A stretch of 64,000 nucleotides of DNA from Kosakonia cowanii JCM 10956 = DSM 18146 (GCF_001975225.1 NZ_CP019445.1:1798001-1862000); one strand, 5' to 3'; shown: positions 13,523-23,731, counted from the stretch's first letter. Program-made: numbers and translations. The notes: generated by a model from the sequence alone, not told the origin.

Positions 13523-14575
13523 GTGGAAAAGCGATTTCACCGAATTCTGGTTATTAAAATGCGTTTTCATGGAGACATGCTGCTGACCACGCCGGTCGTC
13601 AGTACGTTAAAACGCAACTATCCTGATGCGCGCATTGATATGCTGCTCTACAAAGACACAATGCCAATCTTATCCGAAAACCCTGAGATTCATGCTCTTT
13701 ATGGCATGAGCAATAAAGGGGCGCCTTTAAAGGAAAAGATACAGAACTTCTTCTCTCTGGTGAGCCAATTACGCAAGAATAATTACGATCTCATCGTCAA
13801 CCTGACGGATCAGCATATCGTGGCGCCGCTAGTACGCTCGCTGCCGGCAAAAGTGAAAATTTCGCAGGATTACGCCCATCGGCAGTCCGCTTTCTGGAAA
13901 AAGAGTTTTACCCATCTCGCGCCGTTTGCCGGTGAACACGCGGTAGAACGTAACTTATCGACCCTTGTTCCGCTGGGTATCACCGACTTCTGCCGTGATA
14001 CCACCATGAGCTACGCGCCCGAACACTGGGAGCGTATGCGCAGCGCGCTGAATGAGGCAGGCGTTGGCGAGCACTATGTCGTTGTGCAGCCGACTGCCCG
14101 CCAGCTGTTTAAATGCTGGGACAATGAAAAATTCTCGCAGGTGATTGATGCGCTGCAAGCCCGGGGCTATGACGTTGTGCTGACCTCCGGCCCTGGTGCG
14201 GACGATCTCGCCTGCGTTGAGGAGATTGCCCACGGATGCGCGCGCAGGCCCGTCACTTCTCTGGCGGGTAAAACGCGTTTCCCTGAACTCGGTGCCTTAA
14301 TTGCTCACGCCGCGCTGTTTATTGGCGTGGATTCCGCGCCAGGCCATATCGCCGCCGCGGTGAAGACGCCGATTATCTGTCTCTTTGGCGCGACCGACCA
14401 CGTTTTCTGGCGCCCGTGGAGCGACAACATTATTCAGTTCTGGGCCGGTAATTATCAGCCAATGCCGGCGCGCAGCCAGCTCGACAGAAACAAGAAATAT
14501 CTCTCCGTCATTCCGGCAGAAGATGTCATCGCGGCAACAGAGAAAATGCTGCCCTCTTTAGAAGGCGTTTCCTGA
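13523..14575 (+). CDS. waaQ: LPS heptosyltransferase III
   Basis: WaaQ adds the side-branch heptose (HepIII) to HepII of the LPS inner core. It is a GT9 enzyme with KMRFHGDMLLTTPVVSTL near the N terminus and the C-terminal GVDSAPGHIAAA donor-binding motif; the sequence follows E. coli WaaQ throughout. The frame is open further upstream, but those codons cross the JUMPstart element, so I place the start at GTG 13523 (350 aa), preceded by AAGAAGAG. It is the first gene of the operon and overlaps waaG by one base (TGATG). Confidence 0.94.
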   Translation: MEKRFHRILVIKMRFHGDMLLTTPVVSTLKRNYPDARIDMLLYKDTMPILSENPEIHALYGMSNKGAPLKEKIQNFFSLVSQLRKNNYDLIVNLTDQHIVAPLVRSLPAKVKISQDYAHRQSAFWKKSFTHLAPFAGEHAVERNLSTLVPLGITDFCRDTTMSYAPEHWERMRSALNEAGVGEHYVVVQPTARQLFKCWDNEKFSQVIDALQARGYDVVLTSGPGADDLACVEEIAHGCARRPVTSLAGKTRFPELGALIAHAALFIGVDSAPGHIAAAVKTPIICLFGATDHVFWRPWSDNIIQFWAGNYQPMPARSQLDRNKKYLSVIPAEDVIAATEKMLPSLEGVS

Positions 14576-15699
14576 TGGTTGTCGCTTTCTGCTTATACAA
14601 ATATTTTCCGTTCGGCGGCCTGCAGCGCGACTTTATGCGTATTGCGCAAACCGTTGCCGGGCGCGGGCATCATGTCAGGGTCTATGTCCAGTCCTGGGAA
14701 GGCGATGTGCCAGCCGAGTTTGAGCTGATCCGCGTCCCGGTCACCTCGCGCACTAACCACGGTCGCAACGCTGAATATCACGCCTGGGTAGTGGCGCATC
14801 TGGCGCAGCATCCCGCCGATCGCGTGGTCGGCTTTAATAAAATGCCGGGCCTTGATGTCTACTATGCGGCCGACGTTTGCTACGCCGAAAAAGTGGCGCA
14901 GGAGAAGGGCTTCTTTTACCGCCTGACGTCTCGCTATCGCCATTATGCCGCCTTTGAGAAAGCAACCTTTGAACAAGGGAAAGCGACGCAGCTGCTGATG
15001 CTGACAGATAAGCAGATTGGCGATTTTCAACGGCACTACCATACCGAAAGCGACAGGTTTCACATTCTGCCACCGGGGATCTATCCGGATCGTAAATACA
15101 GCCAGCAGATCGCCAATGCCCGCCAGATCTACCGTGAAAAGAATGGTATCGCGGACGATCAGTTCTGGCTGTTACAGGTTGGATCCGATTTCAGCAGGAA
15201 AGGCGTTGACCGGACGCTTGCCGCTGTTGCCGCCCTGCCAGAAGCATTAAGAAAGAAGACGACGCTGTTTGTGGTCGGCCAGGACAAGCCCGGGCGCTTT
15301 GCCGCCCAGGCGGCGAAGGCTGGCATTAAAGAGAATGTGCACTTCTTTTCCGGGCGCAGCGACGTAGCTGAACTGATGGCGGGTGCCGATCTGCTGATGC
15401 ATCCTGCCTACCAGGAAGCGGCGGGTATTGTGCTGCTCGAAGCGATAACAGCTGGCCTGCCGGTGATTGTCAGTGCCGTTTGTGGATATGCGCACTACAT
15501 TGCCCGCGCGCAGTGCGGCGTGGTGATTGAGGAGCCATGGTCTCAGGCCGCGTTAAACGAAGCGCTACAGCGTGCGCTGCAAGAGCCAGCCTTACGCGAA
15601 GCGTGGGCTGCGCGGGCGCGCCACTTTGCGGACACAGAAGATCTTTATAGCCTGCCGGAGAGAGCGGCGGACATCATTACGGGTGAAGTGAATGGTTGA
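14575..15699 (+). CDS. waaG: LPS glucosyltransferase I
   Basis: WaaG transfers the first outer-core glucose from UDP-glucose to HepII. The 374 aa protein is the E. coli length, starts [19 protein letters not shown], and carries the GT4 motif of the family in [17 protein letters not shown] near residues 281-297 and the nucleotide-sugar region [14 protein letters not shown] near 198. It acts at the inner face of the cytoplasmic membrane. It overlaps waaQ by one base and waaP by eight, indicating tight translational coupling. Confidence 0.97.
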   Translation: MVVAFCLYKYFPFGGLQRDFMRIAQTVAGRGHHVRVYVQSWEGDVPAEFELIRVPVTSRTNHGRNAEYHAWVVAHLAQHPADRVVGFNKMPGLDVYYAADVCYAEKVAQEKGFFYRLTSRYRHYAAFEKATFEQGKATQLLMLTDKQIGDFQRHYHTESDRFHILPPGIYPDRKYSQQIANARQIYREKNGIADDQFWLLQVGSDFSRKGVDRTLAAVAALPEALRKKTTLFVVGQDKPGRFAAQAAKAGIKENVHFFSGRSDVAELMAGADLLMHPAYQEAAGIVLLEAITAGLPVIVSAVCGYAHYIARAQCGVVIEEPWSQAALNEALQRALQEPALREAWAARARHFADTEDLYSLPERAADIITGEVNG

Positions 15700-16489
15700 A
15701 TTGAAAGAGCCGCTGGCGACACTCTGGCGGGGTAAAGATGCGTTTACTGAAGTTGAAAAGTTACAGGGAGAGGTGTTTCGCCAGCTTGAAACGCGCCGCA
15801 CCCTGCGTTTTGAACTTGCCGGTAAGAGCTATTTCCTGAAATGGCATCAGGGCACCGCGTTTAAAGAGGTAGTGAAAAATCTGCTTTCGCTGCGCTTGCC
15901 GGTGCTGGGTGCCGATCGCGAGTGGAAAGCCATTCATCGTCTGCATGATGCAGGTGTTGATACCATGCACGGCGTTGGGTTTGGCGAAAAGGGTGCCAAC
16001 CCTATCAATAAAACCTCCTTTATTATCACTGAAGATCTGACGCCAACCATTAGCCTGGAAGATTATTGCGCCGACTGGCTGACAACGCCGCCGCAACCGC
16101 GCGTTAAACGGATGATAATTCATCGTGTTGCGACCATGGTGCGCAAGATGCACCAGGCTGGCGTAAACCATCGCGACTGCTATATCTGCCATTTTCTGCT
16201 TCATCTGCCTTTTGAGGGCGATGAACAGCACCTGAAAATCTCGGTAATCGATCTTCATCGGGCGCAAATGCGGGCGCATGTGCCGACGCGCTGGCGCGAT
16301 AAGGATCTGATTGGGCTCTACTTCTCTTCACTCAATATTGGTCTTACCCAGCGGGATATCTGGCGTTTTCTTACCGTCTACTTTGCCGCATCGCCGCGAA
16401 AGATTGTTCAGCAAGAAGCGGGCTTATTAGCGAAAGCGCAGGCCCGGGCCGAAAAGATCCGTGAAAGAACGGAACGAAAGTCTCTCTAA
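15692..16489 (+). CDS. waaP: LPS core heptose I kinase
   Basis: WaaP phosphorylates HepI of the inner core, a modification needed for outer-membrane stability and for later phosphorylation by WaaY. The protein is 265 aa and kinase-like, with the catalytic loop [14 protein letters not shown] and its Asp at residue 162, the same position as in E. coli WaaP. The metal-binding Asp lies in SVIDLHRAQ. It overlaps the end of waaG by 8 bases. Confidence 0.97.
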   Translation: MVELKEPLATLWRGKDAFTEVEKLQGEVFRQLETRRTLRFELAGKSYFLKWHQGTAFKEVVKNLLSLRLPVLGADREWKAIHRLHDAGVDTMHGVGFGEKGANPINKTSFIITEDLTPTISLEDYCADWLTTPPQPRVKRMIIHRVATMVRKMHQAGVNHRDCYICHFLLHLPFEGDEQHLKISVIDLHRAQMRAHVPTRWRDKDLIGLYFSSLNIGLTQRDIWRFLTVYFAASPRKIVQQEAGLLAKAQARAEKIRERTERKSL

Positions 16490-16508
16490 AATGAGAAGTG
16501 GTCACTCA

Positions 16509-17603
16509 ATGAAAATTGCATTTGTTGGTGAAGCCGTATCGGGTTTTGGTGGTATGGAAACGGTCATCAAAGCCGTCATTCATTCGTTTCAGCAAGATGC
16601 CTTCGCGCAGTGCGAGATGTTCTTTTTTTGCCGTAACGACAAAATGGATAAAGGGTGGCTGGCAGGCATTAACGCCGCTTACTCCTTCTCGAACAGTAAA
16701 CTCAGCTTTCTCAGGCGCGCGATACATATCCGCAATTTCAAGCGCTGGGTAGATGAGCATAAGCCCGACCTCGTTATCTGCATTGATACGCCCTCCTGCT
16801 TTCTGACAAGCAGAGCCCAGCGGAAATGCAAACATCGTTTTACCGTTTTGTCCTGGCCGCATTTCTCGCTGGATCATAAAAAGCACGGCGACGCTGTAGC
16901 CTGGGCTGATTATCACCTCGCGATAAGCAGCGGCATCAAAAGGCAGATGGAGGCGCGGGATATTGTGCCGGAGGCAATCCACGTCATCTATAACCCGGTT
17001 GAACCGCAGGCTGATACGATCCCCGCCCCGAATGCGGACGAGACGACGACCTTCTTATACGTCGGCAGGATGAAGTTTGAAGGGCAGAAACGGGTTAAAG
17101 ATCTGCTTGATGGCCTCGCGCAGATCAAGGGTGACTGGCATATGCATGCGATTGGCGATGGCTCCGATTTTGAAAAGTGCAAGGCCTACGCGCGTAAACT
17201 CAATATCGACCGCAACATCACATGGCATGGCTGGCAGGCTGAGCCCTGGGACGTGGTCAGGGACAAAATCAAAAAAGTATCTGCGCTGCTGCTGACCTCA
17301 TCCTTTGAAGGCTTCGGCATGGTGCTGCTGGAAGCGATGGCGTGGGGTATTCCCTGTATCAGTGCAAACTGTGTGGCCGGCCCGGAAGATATTATTCGCG
17401 AGGGCGTGAATGGATACCTCTACCCGCCGGGCGAAATGGCTGAGTTTGTGACATTGCTACAGCAGGTCGTTGATCGTCGTACCTCGTTCCAGCCGGATAC
17501 GATTAAGCAGTCAATCAACAAGTTCTACAGCGAAACATATAATCGAAATATGCGAGAGGCGATTCGCTCTGTCCTCGCTGCACTGACAACGAGCATTAAA
17601 TGA
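16509..17603 (+). CDS. waaB: UDP-galactose:(glucosyl)LPS alpha-1,6-galactosyltransferase
   Basis: WaaB adds the galactose side branch to the first outer-core glucose. It is a GT4 enzyme starting MKIAFVGEAVSGFGGMETVI, with FLYVGRMKFEGQKRVKDL and the catalytic-region motif TSSFEGFGMVLLEAMAWG. I start at ATG 16509 (364 aa); the frame extends to 16461 inside waaP, but those codons do not resemble the family. The gap after waaP is 19 bases. No waaS lies between waaP and waaB, unlike E. coli K-12. The stop overlaps waaO (ATGA). Confidence 0.94.
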   Translation: MKIAFVGEAVSGFGGMETVIKAVIHSFQQDAFAQCEMFFFCRNDKMDKGWLAGINAAYSFSNSKLSFLRRAIHIRNFKRWVDEHKPDLVICIDTPSCFLTSRAQRKCKHRFTVLSWPHFSLDHKKHGDAVAWADYHLAISSGIKRQMEARDIVPEAIHVIYNPVEPQADTIPAPNADETTTFLYVGRMKFEGQKRVKDLLDGLAQIKGDWHMHAIGDGSDFEKCKAYARKLNIDRNITWHGWQAEPWDVVRDKIKKVSALLLTSSFEGFGMVLLEAMAWGIPCISANCVAGPEDIIREGVNGYLYPPGEMAEFVTLLQQVVDRRTSFQPDTIKQSINKFYSETYNRNMREAIRSVLAALTTSIK

Positions 17604-18616
17604 GCCAAACTTATTTTGATGAGAAAGAAGTGATTCTTTCGATAAAGGATTACAACCATCTGTCTGATGCTGACATCAGTACGTTTAATATCGCCTACGG
17701 CATCGATAAAAACTTTCTTTATGGATGTGGGATTTCGATAGCGTCAATTCTTTTAAATAACAAAGATAAGCGTTTATCCTTCCATGTCTTTACCGATTAT
17801 ATAACCGAAGAAGATAACAAAAAGTTCTCTTCGCTCGCAGAGCAGTACCAGTCAAGAATCACGGTTTATCTGGTCAACTGCGATAAATTAAAATCGCTTC
17901 CCAGCACCAAAAACTGGACATATGCGACCTATTTCCGCTTCATTATTGCCGATTATTTTACGGAAAAAGCCGACCGCGTGCTCTATCTCGATGCGGATAT
18001 CGCCTGCCAGGGTAGCGTCCAGGAGCTGATCGATCTTGAGTTTAGCGAGCATGAGATCGCCGCAGTGGTCGCGGAAGGTGATATTACATGGTGGCAAAAG
18101 CGAGCAGTAAGCCTGGACTCACCTGGGTTAGTTAATGGCTATTTCAATGCCGGTTTCCTGCTGATTAATATTCCGTGCTGGACAGCGAATGATATCTCGC
18201 GGAATGCGATTGAAATGTTACGCGATCCGGTTGTGGCTGGCAAAATTACGCATCTCGATCAAGATGTGTTAAATATGCTGCTGGTGGATAAAGCGAAGTT
18301 TATTGATAAAAAATTCAATACTCAGTACAGCATTAATTATGAATTAAAAACGGGTGTGGTAAATCCGGTAAACGAAAGTACGGTATTTATCCATTATATT
18401 GGGCCAACAAAACCATGGCATGATTGGTCAGATTATCCTGTTTCTCAAGGCTTTCTGCGGGCTAAAAGAGAGTCGCCGTGGAAAAACGATCGCTTACTGA
18501 AGCCAACTAATGCAAATCAGTATCGATATTGTGCCAAACACATGCTGCATCAGAAGAAGTTCGTTAAAGGGTTGATTAGTTATTTGTTCTATTTTCAAAA
18601 GAAAATCGCAAACTAA
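17600..18616 (+). CDS. waaO: LPS alpha-1,3-glucosyl/galactosyltransferase, GT8 (WaaO/WaaI type)
   Basis: This 338 aa GT8 enzyme adds the second hexose of the outer core. The GT8 metal-binding DxD is in [14 protein letters not shown] (about residues 128-141), and the C-terminal [14 protein letters not shown] motif is typical. Sequence similarity is to E. coli K-12 WaaO (glucosyl) and Salmonella WaaI (galactosyl); the two differ in donor specificity, which I cannot decide from sequence. From here to about 21.3 kb the genes are visibly more AT-rich than waaQGPB, as in other enteric waa loci shaped by exchange. Confidence 0.9.
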   Translation: MSQTYFDEKEVILSIKDYNHLSDADISTFNIAYGIDKNFLYGCGISIASILLNNKDKRLSFHVFTDYITEEDNKKFSSLAEQYQSRITVYLVNCDKLKSLPSTKNWTYATYFRFIIADYFTEKADRVLYLDADIACQGSVQELIDLEFSEHEIAAVVAEGDITWWQKRAVSLDSPGLVNGYFNAGFLLINIPCWTANDISRNAIEMLRDPVVAGKITHLDQDVLNMLLVDKAKFIDKKFNTQYSINYELKTGVVNPVNESTVFIHYIGPTKPWHDWSDYPVSQGFLRAKRESPWKNDRLLKPTNANQYRYCAKHMLHQKKFVKGLISYLFYFQKKIAN

Positions 18617-18635
18617 AAAATACATAGGTGATGCA

Positions 18636-19658
18636 GTGGACTCATTTCCAGGTATTAAAATTTCTGAATTCGAAGTTTTTGATCATAGCAAAGAGAAAAC
18701 AACCAACGCTCTAAACATCGCCTATGGAATTGATCGCAACTATCTTGATTGGGTTGGCGTATCAATAACGTCGATTGTAATTAATAACAACATCAACACT
18801 AGTTATCACATCATTTCCGATGAGTATGATGACTGTTTCTTGAAGAGAATTGCCCTTCTGGCTGAGAAGTATGCAATCAAGATTAGCTTATACTTGATTA
18901 ATGCTGAATGCCTTAGCGATCTTCCGAGCACTAAAATATGGTCACGTGCCATGTATTTCAGGTTATTTGCCTTCGAGTACTTTAGCGATAGCTTCGATAA
19001 ATTGCTCTATCTCGACGCCGACGTCTTTTGTAAAGGCAAGCTTGATGAACTGGCTGCGTGTAATCTTGAAAACGTTGCTGCCGCAGTGGTCAGGGATGTT
19101 GATTCGATGCAAAATAAAGCCATCGAAAGATTAAAAGATCCTGATATCCGCAACAATTATTTTAACTCTGGCGTAGTGTTTGCCAATCTTAAAGAGTGGG
19201 TGAAAAACGATCTCACTAATCAGGCATTCTCGATACTGCTTGGTAAAAATAACCGCGGCATACAATTTAAGTACCCGGATCAGGATGTGCTTAATGTATT
19301 ACTAAAAGACAAAGTCTATTTTCTGCCCGGGAAGTTTAATACAATCTATACCATCAAAAGTGAGTTAAAAGATCGTACTCACCAAAACTACAAGAATATT
19401 ATTTCAGATGAAACCGTATTAATACATTATACGGGGGCCACAAAACCCTGGCATAAATGGGCGACGTATCCATCTACCGTTTATTACCAGACTGCATTAG
19501 CTGCGTCACCCTGGAAAGATCAACCGCCGCGTGACGCAAGGACATTTATTGAGTTTAAGAAGAGATACAAACATCTTCTGGTGCAGCATAAATATATGGC
19601 AGGTATCAAAGCAGGTTTTTTATATCTTCTGAGAAAATATTCTTTACATTCAAAATAA
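18636..19658 (+). CDS. waaR: LPS alpha-1,2-glucosyltransferase, GT8 (WaaR/WaaJ type)
   Basis: A second GT8 enzyme of 340 aa, related to the upstream gene, adds the terminal outer-core hexose. The DxD is in [13 protein letters not shown] and the C-terminal motif is [14 protein letters not shown]. It resembles E. coli K-12 WaaR (RfaJ) over its full length, including the shared start DSFP and the C-terminal [16 protein letters not shown]. The start is GTG 18636 with AGGTGAT upstream; no better in-frame ATG exists. The two GT8 genes are likely an old tandem duplication. Confidence 0.9.
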   Translation: MDSFPGIKISEFEVFDHSKEKTTNALNIAYGIDRNYLDWVGVSITSIVINNNINTSYHIISDEYDDCFLKRIALLAEKYAIKISLYLINAECLSDLPSTKIWSRAMYFRLFAFEYFSDSFDKLLYLDADVFCKGKLDELAACNLENVAAAVVRDVDSMQNKAIERLKDPDIRNNYFNSGVVFANLKEWVKNDLTNQAFSILLGKNNRGIQFKYPDQDVLNVLLKDKVYFLPGKFNTIYTIKSELKDRTHQNYKNIISDETVLIHYTGATKPWHKWATYPSTVYYQTALAASPWKDQPPRDARTFIEFKKRYKHLLVQHKYMAGIKAGFLYLLRKYSLHSK

Positions 19659-19678
19659 TATAATAGCTGGTCTAATTT

Positions 19679-20377
19679 ATGAGTGACAAATATCAAGTTG
19701 GGGATTATGTTGTTTTCACCAAAACTGGTGGTGAAAAATACCTGAAAATCTTTAAAGATTTCATGGATTATAATCTCGATGTGATAAAGGTTTTTCGCAG
19801 TATTGATGATACAAAAGTCGTGTTAATCAATACGGAATATGGAAAGTATATTTTAAAAGTCTTCGCACCTAAGCAGAAAAAAACGGAGCGTTTTCTCAAG
19901 TCTATTTTCAAGGGCGATTACTATGAAGCCTTGTTCCATCAGACGGAACGCATCAGGAAAAATGGTGCTGGTGCAATAAATGATTTTTATCTGCTGGCGG
20001 CTAAGAAAACTTTTCGCTTTGCCCACTCCTATATTATGTTAATTGAATATATTGATGGCATTGAGTTAGCAGACATTACTTCTATTGATGATGAGCTCAA
20101 ACAGAAAATAAAAATATCGATAGATGAGTTGCATCAAAATGGTATGGTTTCAGGCGATCCGCATAAAGGCAATTTTATTATTCAAAACGGTGAAGTCAGG
20201 ATTATCGATTTGTCAGGTAAGTCACCCTCCCGGATACGAAAAGCGAAAGATCGCATCGACCTGGAACGACATTACGGTATTGTTAATAGCGTGAAGGATG
20301 TAGGTTACTACCAGTTTATTTATAAGAAAAAGGTACGTAATTTTATTCGTCGTCTAAAAGGTAAGCCAGTTCGCTGA
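19679..20377 (+). CDS. waaY: LPS core heptose II kinase
   Basis: WaaY phosphorylates HepII of the inner core after WaaP and WaaQ have acted. The 232 aa protein has a small kinase fold with the catalytic loop ELHQNGMVSGDPHKGNFII (about residues 152-170) and the metal-binding Asp in VRIIDLSGKS. It aligns with E. coli WaaY over its full length, including the C-terminal FIRRLKGKP. The gene is AT-rich and lies 20 bases after waaR. Confidence 0.93.
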   Translation: MSDKYQVGDYVVFTKTGGEKYLKIFKDFMDYNLDVIKVFRSIDDTKVVLINTEYGKYILKVFAPKQKKTERFLKSIFKGDYYEALFHQTERIRKNGAGAINDFYLLAAKKTFRFAHSYIMLIEYIDGIELADITSIDDELKQKIKISIDELHQNGMVSGDPHKGNFIIQNGEVRIIDLSGKSPSRIRKAKDRIDLERHYGIVNSVKDVGYYQFIYKKKVRNFIRRLKGKPVR

Positions 20378-20462
20378 AAATTATATGGTTGGCCTGCATT
20401 ACTAAAGATAAGCATATTGTTAGTCTGAAACGGTAATATGTATTAATCCCAACAGGTTTATT

Positions 20463-21320
20463 ATGAAAAATATTAAATATATTACACATGCATGTGTTGA
20501 ACGGTTGAAAAGACACAAGTCTTCAGATGACATTGTTATCTTTCTCTCTGGGCCCACGTCAAAGAAGACGCCTCTTTCGATTCTTCAGAGTCGGGATATT
20601 ATCGCGGTCAACGGATCGGCGGCGTATTTAATAGAGAATGATATTACTCCGTTGATTTACGTTTTAACGGACGCCCGATTTTTGCTGCAGCGACGTGATG
20701 ATTTTTATAAATTCAGCCGCAGCTGTCGTTTTACCATCGTGAATGCAGATGTTTACGAGGCTGCAACGGAGGAGGATAAGCGTTATCTGCGCGAAAATTG
20801 CCTGATACTGCGCGCCTTCTATAAACGGGAAAAAGGTGGGGCGGTTAAGAAGGTAAAATTCCTCATAAAAAGCCGCCTGCATAAAAATTTACTCATTAAT
20901 ATCCCATGGTCCAAGAAAGGGCGTCTTGTTGGCTTCAGCAAAGATATTGCTCTTGGCTACTGCTCATGCCATACGGTGGCTTACACCGCGATTCAAATTG
21001 CCTATTCGCTACAATACAGCGCAATTATTTGCTCAGGCCTGGATCTGACCAACACCTGCCGCCGCTTTTATGATGAAAGCAATAATCCGATGCCATCTGA
21101 ATTAAGTAAAGATTTACCTAAGATTTTACCTTTCTTTATTTTTATGCGAGCTAACATTCCCGATATTAATATCTTTAATCTTTCGGATGATACTGCTATT
21201 AGTTACGACATCATTCCTTTCATTCAACCCGATGAACTTGAAAAAAAACACCATACTAACAGTCTCGAGTTGCATGAAAAAATTGATTTCGAACGCAAAG
21301 CAAACACCTTTGCTAACTAG
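20463..21320 (+). CDS. waaZ: LPS core biosynthesis protein WaaZ (Kdo III transfer)
   Basis: WaaZ is required for the partial addition of a third Kdo to the inner core in E. coli K-12 and Salmonella. The 285 aa protein begins MKNIKYITHACVERLK and shows conserved blocks VIFLSGPTSKKTPLSIL, DIIAVNGSAAYLI, RRDDFYKFS and LGYCSCHTVAYTAIQIAYSL. No classical glycosyltransferase motif is obvious to me. It is AT-rich like its neighbours. In K-12 the WaaZ product is further decorated by WaaS, which is missing here. An 85-base gap after waaY may carry regulatory sequence. Confidence 0.92.
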   Translation: MKNIKYITHACVERLKRHKSSDDIVIFLSGPTSKKTPLSILQSRDIIAVNGSAAYLIENDITPLIYVLTDARFLLQRRDDFYKFSRSCRFTIVNADVYEAATEEDKRYLRENCLILRAFYKREKGGAVKKVKFLIKSRLHKNLLINIPWSKKGRLVGFSKDIALGYCSCHTVAYTAIQIAYSLQYSAIICSGLDLTNTCRRFYDESNNPMPSELSKDLPKILPFFIFMRANIPDINIFNLSDDTAISYDIIPFIQPDELEKKHHTNSLELHEKIDFERKANTFAN

Positions 21321-21346
21321 TGACTGACATCTTTTTGGTAAGAAAA

Positions 21347-22429
21347 ATGCGCCTTGGAACTTTCCACAAGAAGAAAAAGCATTTAATCAATAAAGTAAAA
21401 ATCAATTTTCTCTCTTTGTTCCTTAAAAACAGAAGAGGAGCTGATATTGATGGCAATAGCATAAAAAGCTGCTTGTTAATTCATGATAACAGTAAGATTG
21501 GCGACCTGATTGTTCTCAGCGCGCTTTACAGAATACTGGCTAAAAAAGGTATCACGTTATCGATACTCTCCTGCGGCACGGGGCACGCTTTTCTTAAAGC
21601 GCACCCACATATCAAGCAGCTGTTCATAAAAAAAACTAACAGCCTGACGGAAACGCTTAAACTACGCCGCCAGTTACGAGAGCGGCAGTTCGATGTTGTT
21701 CTCGATCCCTTTGAAACGTTTCCCTGCTTTGGTCATGCGCTGCTGCTCTCGGGTTTTCGGGATTCGTACGTGCTGGGATTTGATAAATGGTACAAGCGCT
21801 ACTATTCGCGCTACAACCCCCATGACGAGCAGTTAAACGAGCATATGTCTTCGCGCACAAACGTCATTGTGCGGCATCTTTTCGGCCGCGATGCAGACGA
21901 TGATTATCGCTACGATATCGCTATTCCGGCAGATGTCGAAGAGGCGGTAAGCGCGTTGGTAGGATCGTCTGACGTTGTTGTTATCAATCCACTGGGTGCC
22001 AAGAAGATTTGCCGTCTTTCCTCTGAGCAGATGATGCTTATCCACAGTTGGTTTGCACAGCACCATCCTGGTCTGAGAATTATCTATACTGGTCATCCGG
22101 ATGACTTATCGTCCATCCCTGTAAGTAATATTGAAACGCTGCCCTATCCTGATTTTATCTATACCGTAGCCTTAACGAAGCTCAGCAAATACGTTGTTTC
22201 CGTCGATACCGCGCTGGTGCATATCGCTTCTGCTTTTAACCGGCCAATGCTGGCGCTCTACCCTCAGGCACGCACCGTTGAGTATCCGTCGCCGCTGATT
22301 TGGGCGCCGAATAGCCCTTCCGCGCAGCAAATTATTTCGCCGACACCTTTCGTTAGTGATATTGATGAACGCTTGTTAGTTCACGGGCTGGAAATGTTGT
22401 TGGCCGCTGAAATGGATAGCAAGCAATAA
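21347..22429 (+). CDS. waaU: LPS heptosyltransferase IV-type GT9 enzyme
   Basis: This GT9 (ADP-heptose) transferase resembles E. coli K-12 WaaU (RfaK), which adds the terminal heptose of the outer core where O antigen is attached. The start MRLGTFHKKKKHLINKVKIN, the block IHDNSKIGDLIVLSALYR and the donor-binding SVDTALVHIASAFNRP follow that protein. I choose ATG 21347 (360 aa, with GGTAAG upstream). GTG 21320, which overlaps the waaZ stop, has no visible ribosome site and adds nine residues not shared with the family. It is the last gene of the operon and faces waaL. Confidence 0.88.
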   Translation: MRLGTFHKKKKHLINKVKINFLSLFLKNRRGADIDGNSIKSCLLIHDNSKIGDLIVLSALYRILAKKGITLSILSCGTGHAFLKAHPHIKQLFIKKTNSLTETLKLRRQLRERQFDVVLDPFETFPCFGHALLLSGFRDSYVLGFDKWYKRYYSRYNPHDEQLNEHMSSRTNVIVRHLFGRDADDDYRYDIAIPADVEEAVSALVGSSDVVVINPLGAKKICRLSSEQMMLIHSWFAQHHPGLRIIYTGHPDDLSSIPVSNIETLPYPDFIYTVALTKLSKYVVSVDTALVHIASAFNRPMLALYPQARTVEYPSPLIWAPNSPSAQQIISPTPFVSDIDERLLVHGLEMLLAAEMDSKQ

Positions 22430-22456
22430 AAATGGCCACATTAAGTGGCCATTTTT
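22428..22456. terminator. Bidirectional terminator between waaU and waaL
   Basis: AAAAATGGCCAC and GTGGCCATTTTT form a perfect 12-bp stem with a 5-base loop. A-tract and T-tract flanks let it terminate both the waaQ-waaU operon and the leftward hldD-waaL operon. Confidence 0.9.
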
Positions 22457-22464
22457 ACGAGATT

Positions 22465-23721
22465 TTAATGTTTGCTGCGCTGTTTATTGAAAAGCAATAA
22501 AAGTGTCAGCCCACAGACAATAATAATAGGTATACTTCTCGCCCATAGAATGACATCGCTTAGACCCGTGCCTATTATCGCCAGTGAAAAGGCAAATAAT
22601 CCCAACGATCGATAATAGTAAACGGAAAACATCAATGCGGCGTAAAAAGCGATAATCGACAATATACCGACTATCCCTTTCAATGAGGCACTTTCAATGA
22701 TTTCATTGTGTAAGTGAATATTTGTGAATAATCTTACAGGGCTCAACGTCTTATCCTGCTTGATAAGTTCACTTACCTCATACGAACGCTCATCTGCAGA
22801 CCTCCAGCTTAATGGAGCATCTTTAAATATCATCAAACCGGCCTCGTACATTGCAAAGCGCGCCCCGAGCGAGGTATTACCCTTCCCTTGTTGATATAAA
22901 TTGATGTCATTTACAGCGGCATCATATCGTTTAGCAATGGACTGGCTGAAGACAAGACCAAGAACAATCAACAGCGCCATAAACCCACATACGCCAAGGA
23001 AAAGCTTTTTAGGGTTCTTCAGGTAATAGGTAACGATAGTGATGCAGCAGATAACAGGGAAAATCAAAATGGATGAGCGGGTCTGTGTCATCACCAGAGC
23101 AGCAAAAACCATCACCGTGTTCAACACAAATAAAAGCGGATGACTTTTAGGCGTATACAGAATTGCTACCGCGCTGATCAACCCGACCAGCATGATGGAG
23201 TAAGCCGCACCCGTCGACGTGCCAATACCAAAATCGATCCTGTCCAGGCCGATAGAGAATTTCTGAAACAGAGCATAGCCCAGGATAATAAACGAAACGG
23301 AATAGAGAAGATAAAGCAGCGCGCTGCTTTTGTACTTAATTTTTGTCGTTGCGGCCAGCAATACCATGAAGAAGCCGAAAATAAAGACCCGCACGGTATT
23401 GATGTAGTTATGGTACGTCGCCTGAAAGGGCGAGTTATTAACTTTAAAAAGCTTGTACCAGATAAGATCGATAATGCCAATAAACAGGATGGACGCGGGA
23501 AGGGCGAAACTTTTCCAGGTTAGATTCGATGATCTTCCTTTAATAATGAGTGTTAATAACGCGAGAATGCCGCAGATATTAAATAACTTCATGCTCAAAT
23601 TATTATTTACCATCGCTACCAGAAGCGTAACGGCGCTAAAAATAAACGTACCATACTCCATAATAAAGGCGGCTTTTTCACTTCGCCCCTTCCAGGTTTG
23701 CGCATTCATAGAGACTGGCAT
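22465..23721 (-). CDS. waaL: O-antigen ligase WaaL
   Basis: WaaL transfers undecaprenyl-linked O antigen to the completed lipid A-core on the periplasmic side. The 418 aa protein has about twelve membrane segments and a large periplasmic loop. The residues implicated in ligation are present at the E. coli K-12 positions: Arg215 in TQTRSSI and His338 in NIHLHNEIIE. WaaL is normally variable and matched to core type; its resemblance to the K-12 protein agrees with the K-12-like waa gene set here. It is AT-rich. It is the last gene of hldD-waaF-waaC-waaL, 10 bases after waaC. Confidence 0.94.
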   Translation of the reverse strand: MPVSMNAQTWKGRSEKAAFIMEYGTFIFSAVTLLVAMVNNNLSMKLFNICGILALLTLIIKGRSSNLTWKSFALPASILFIGIIDLIWYKLFKVNNSPFQATYHNYINTVRVFIFGFFMVLLAATTKIKYKSSALLYLLYSVSFIILGYALFQKFSIGLDRIDFGIGTSTGAAYSIMLVGLISAVAILYTPKSHPLLFVLNTVMVFAALVMTQTRSSILIFPVICCITIVTYYLKNPKKLFLGVCGFMALLIVLGLVFSQSIAKRYDAAVNDINLYQQGKGNTSLGARFAMYEAGLMIFKDAPLSWRSADERSYEVSELIKQDKTLSPVRLFTNIHLHNEIIESASLKGIVGILSIIAFYAALMFSVYYYRSLGLFAFSLAIIGTGLSDVILWARSIPIIIVCGLTLLLLFNKQRSKH

Positions 23722-23731
23722 TCACTTTCCT

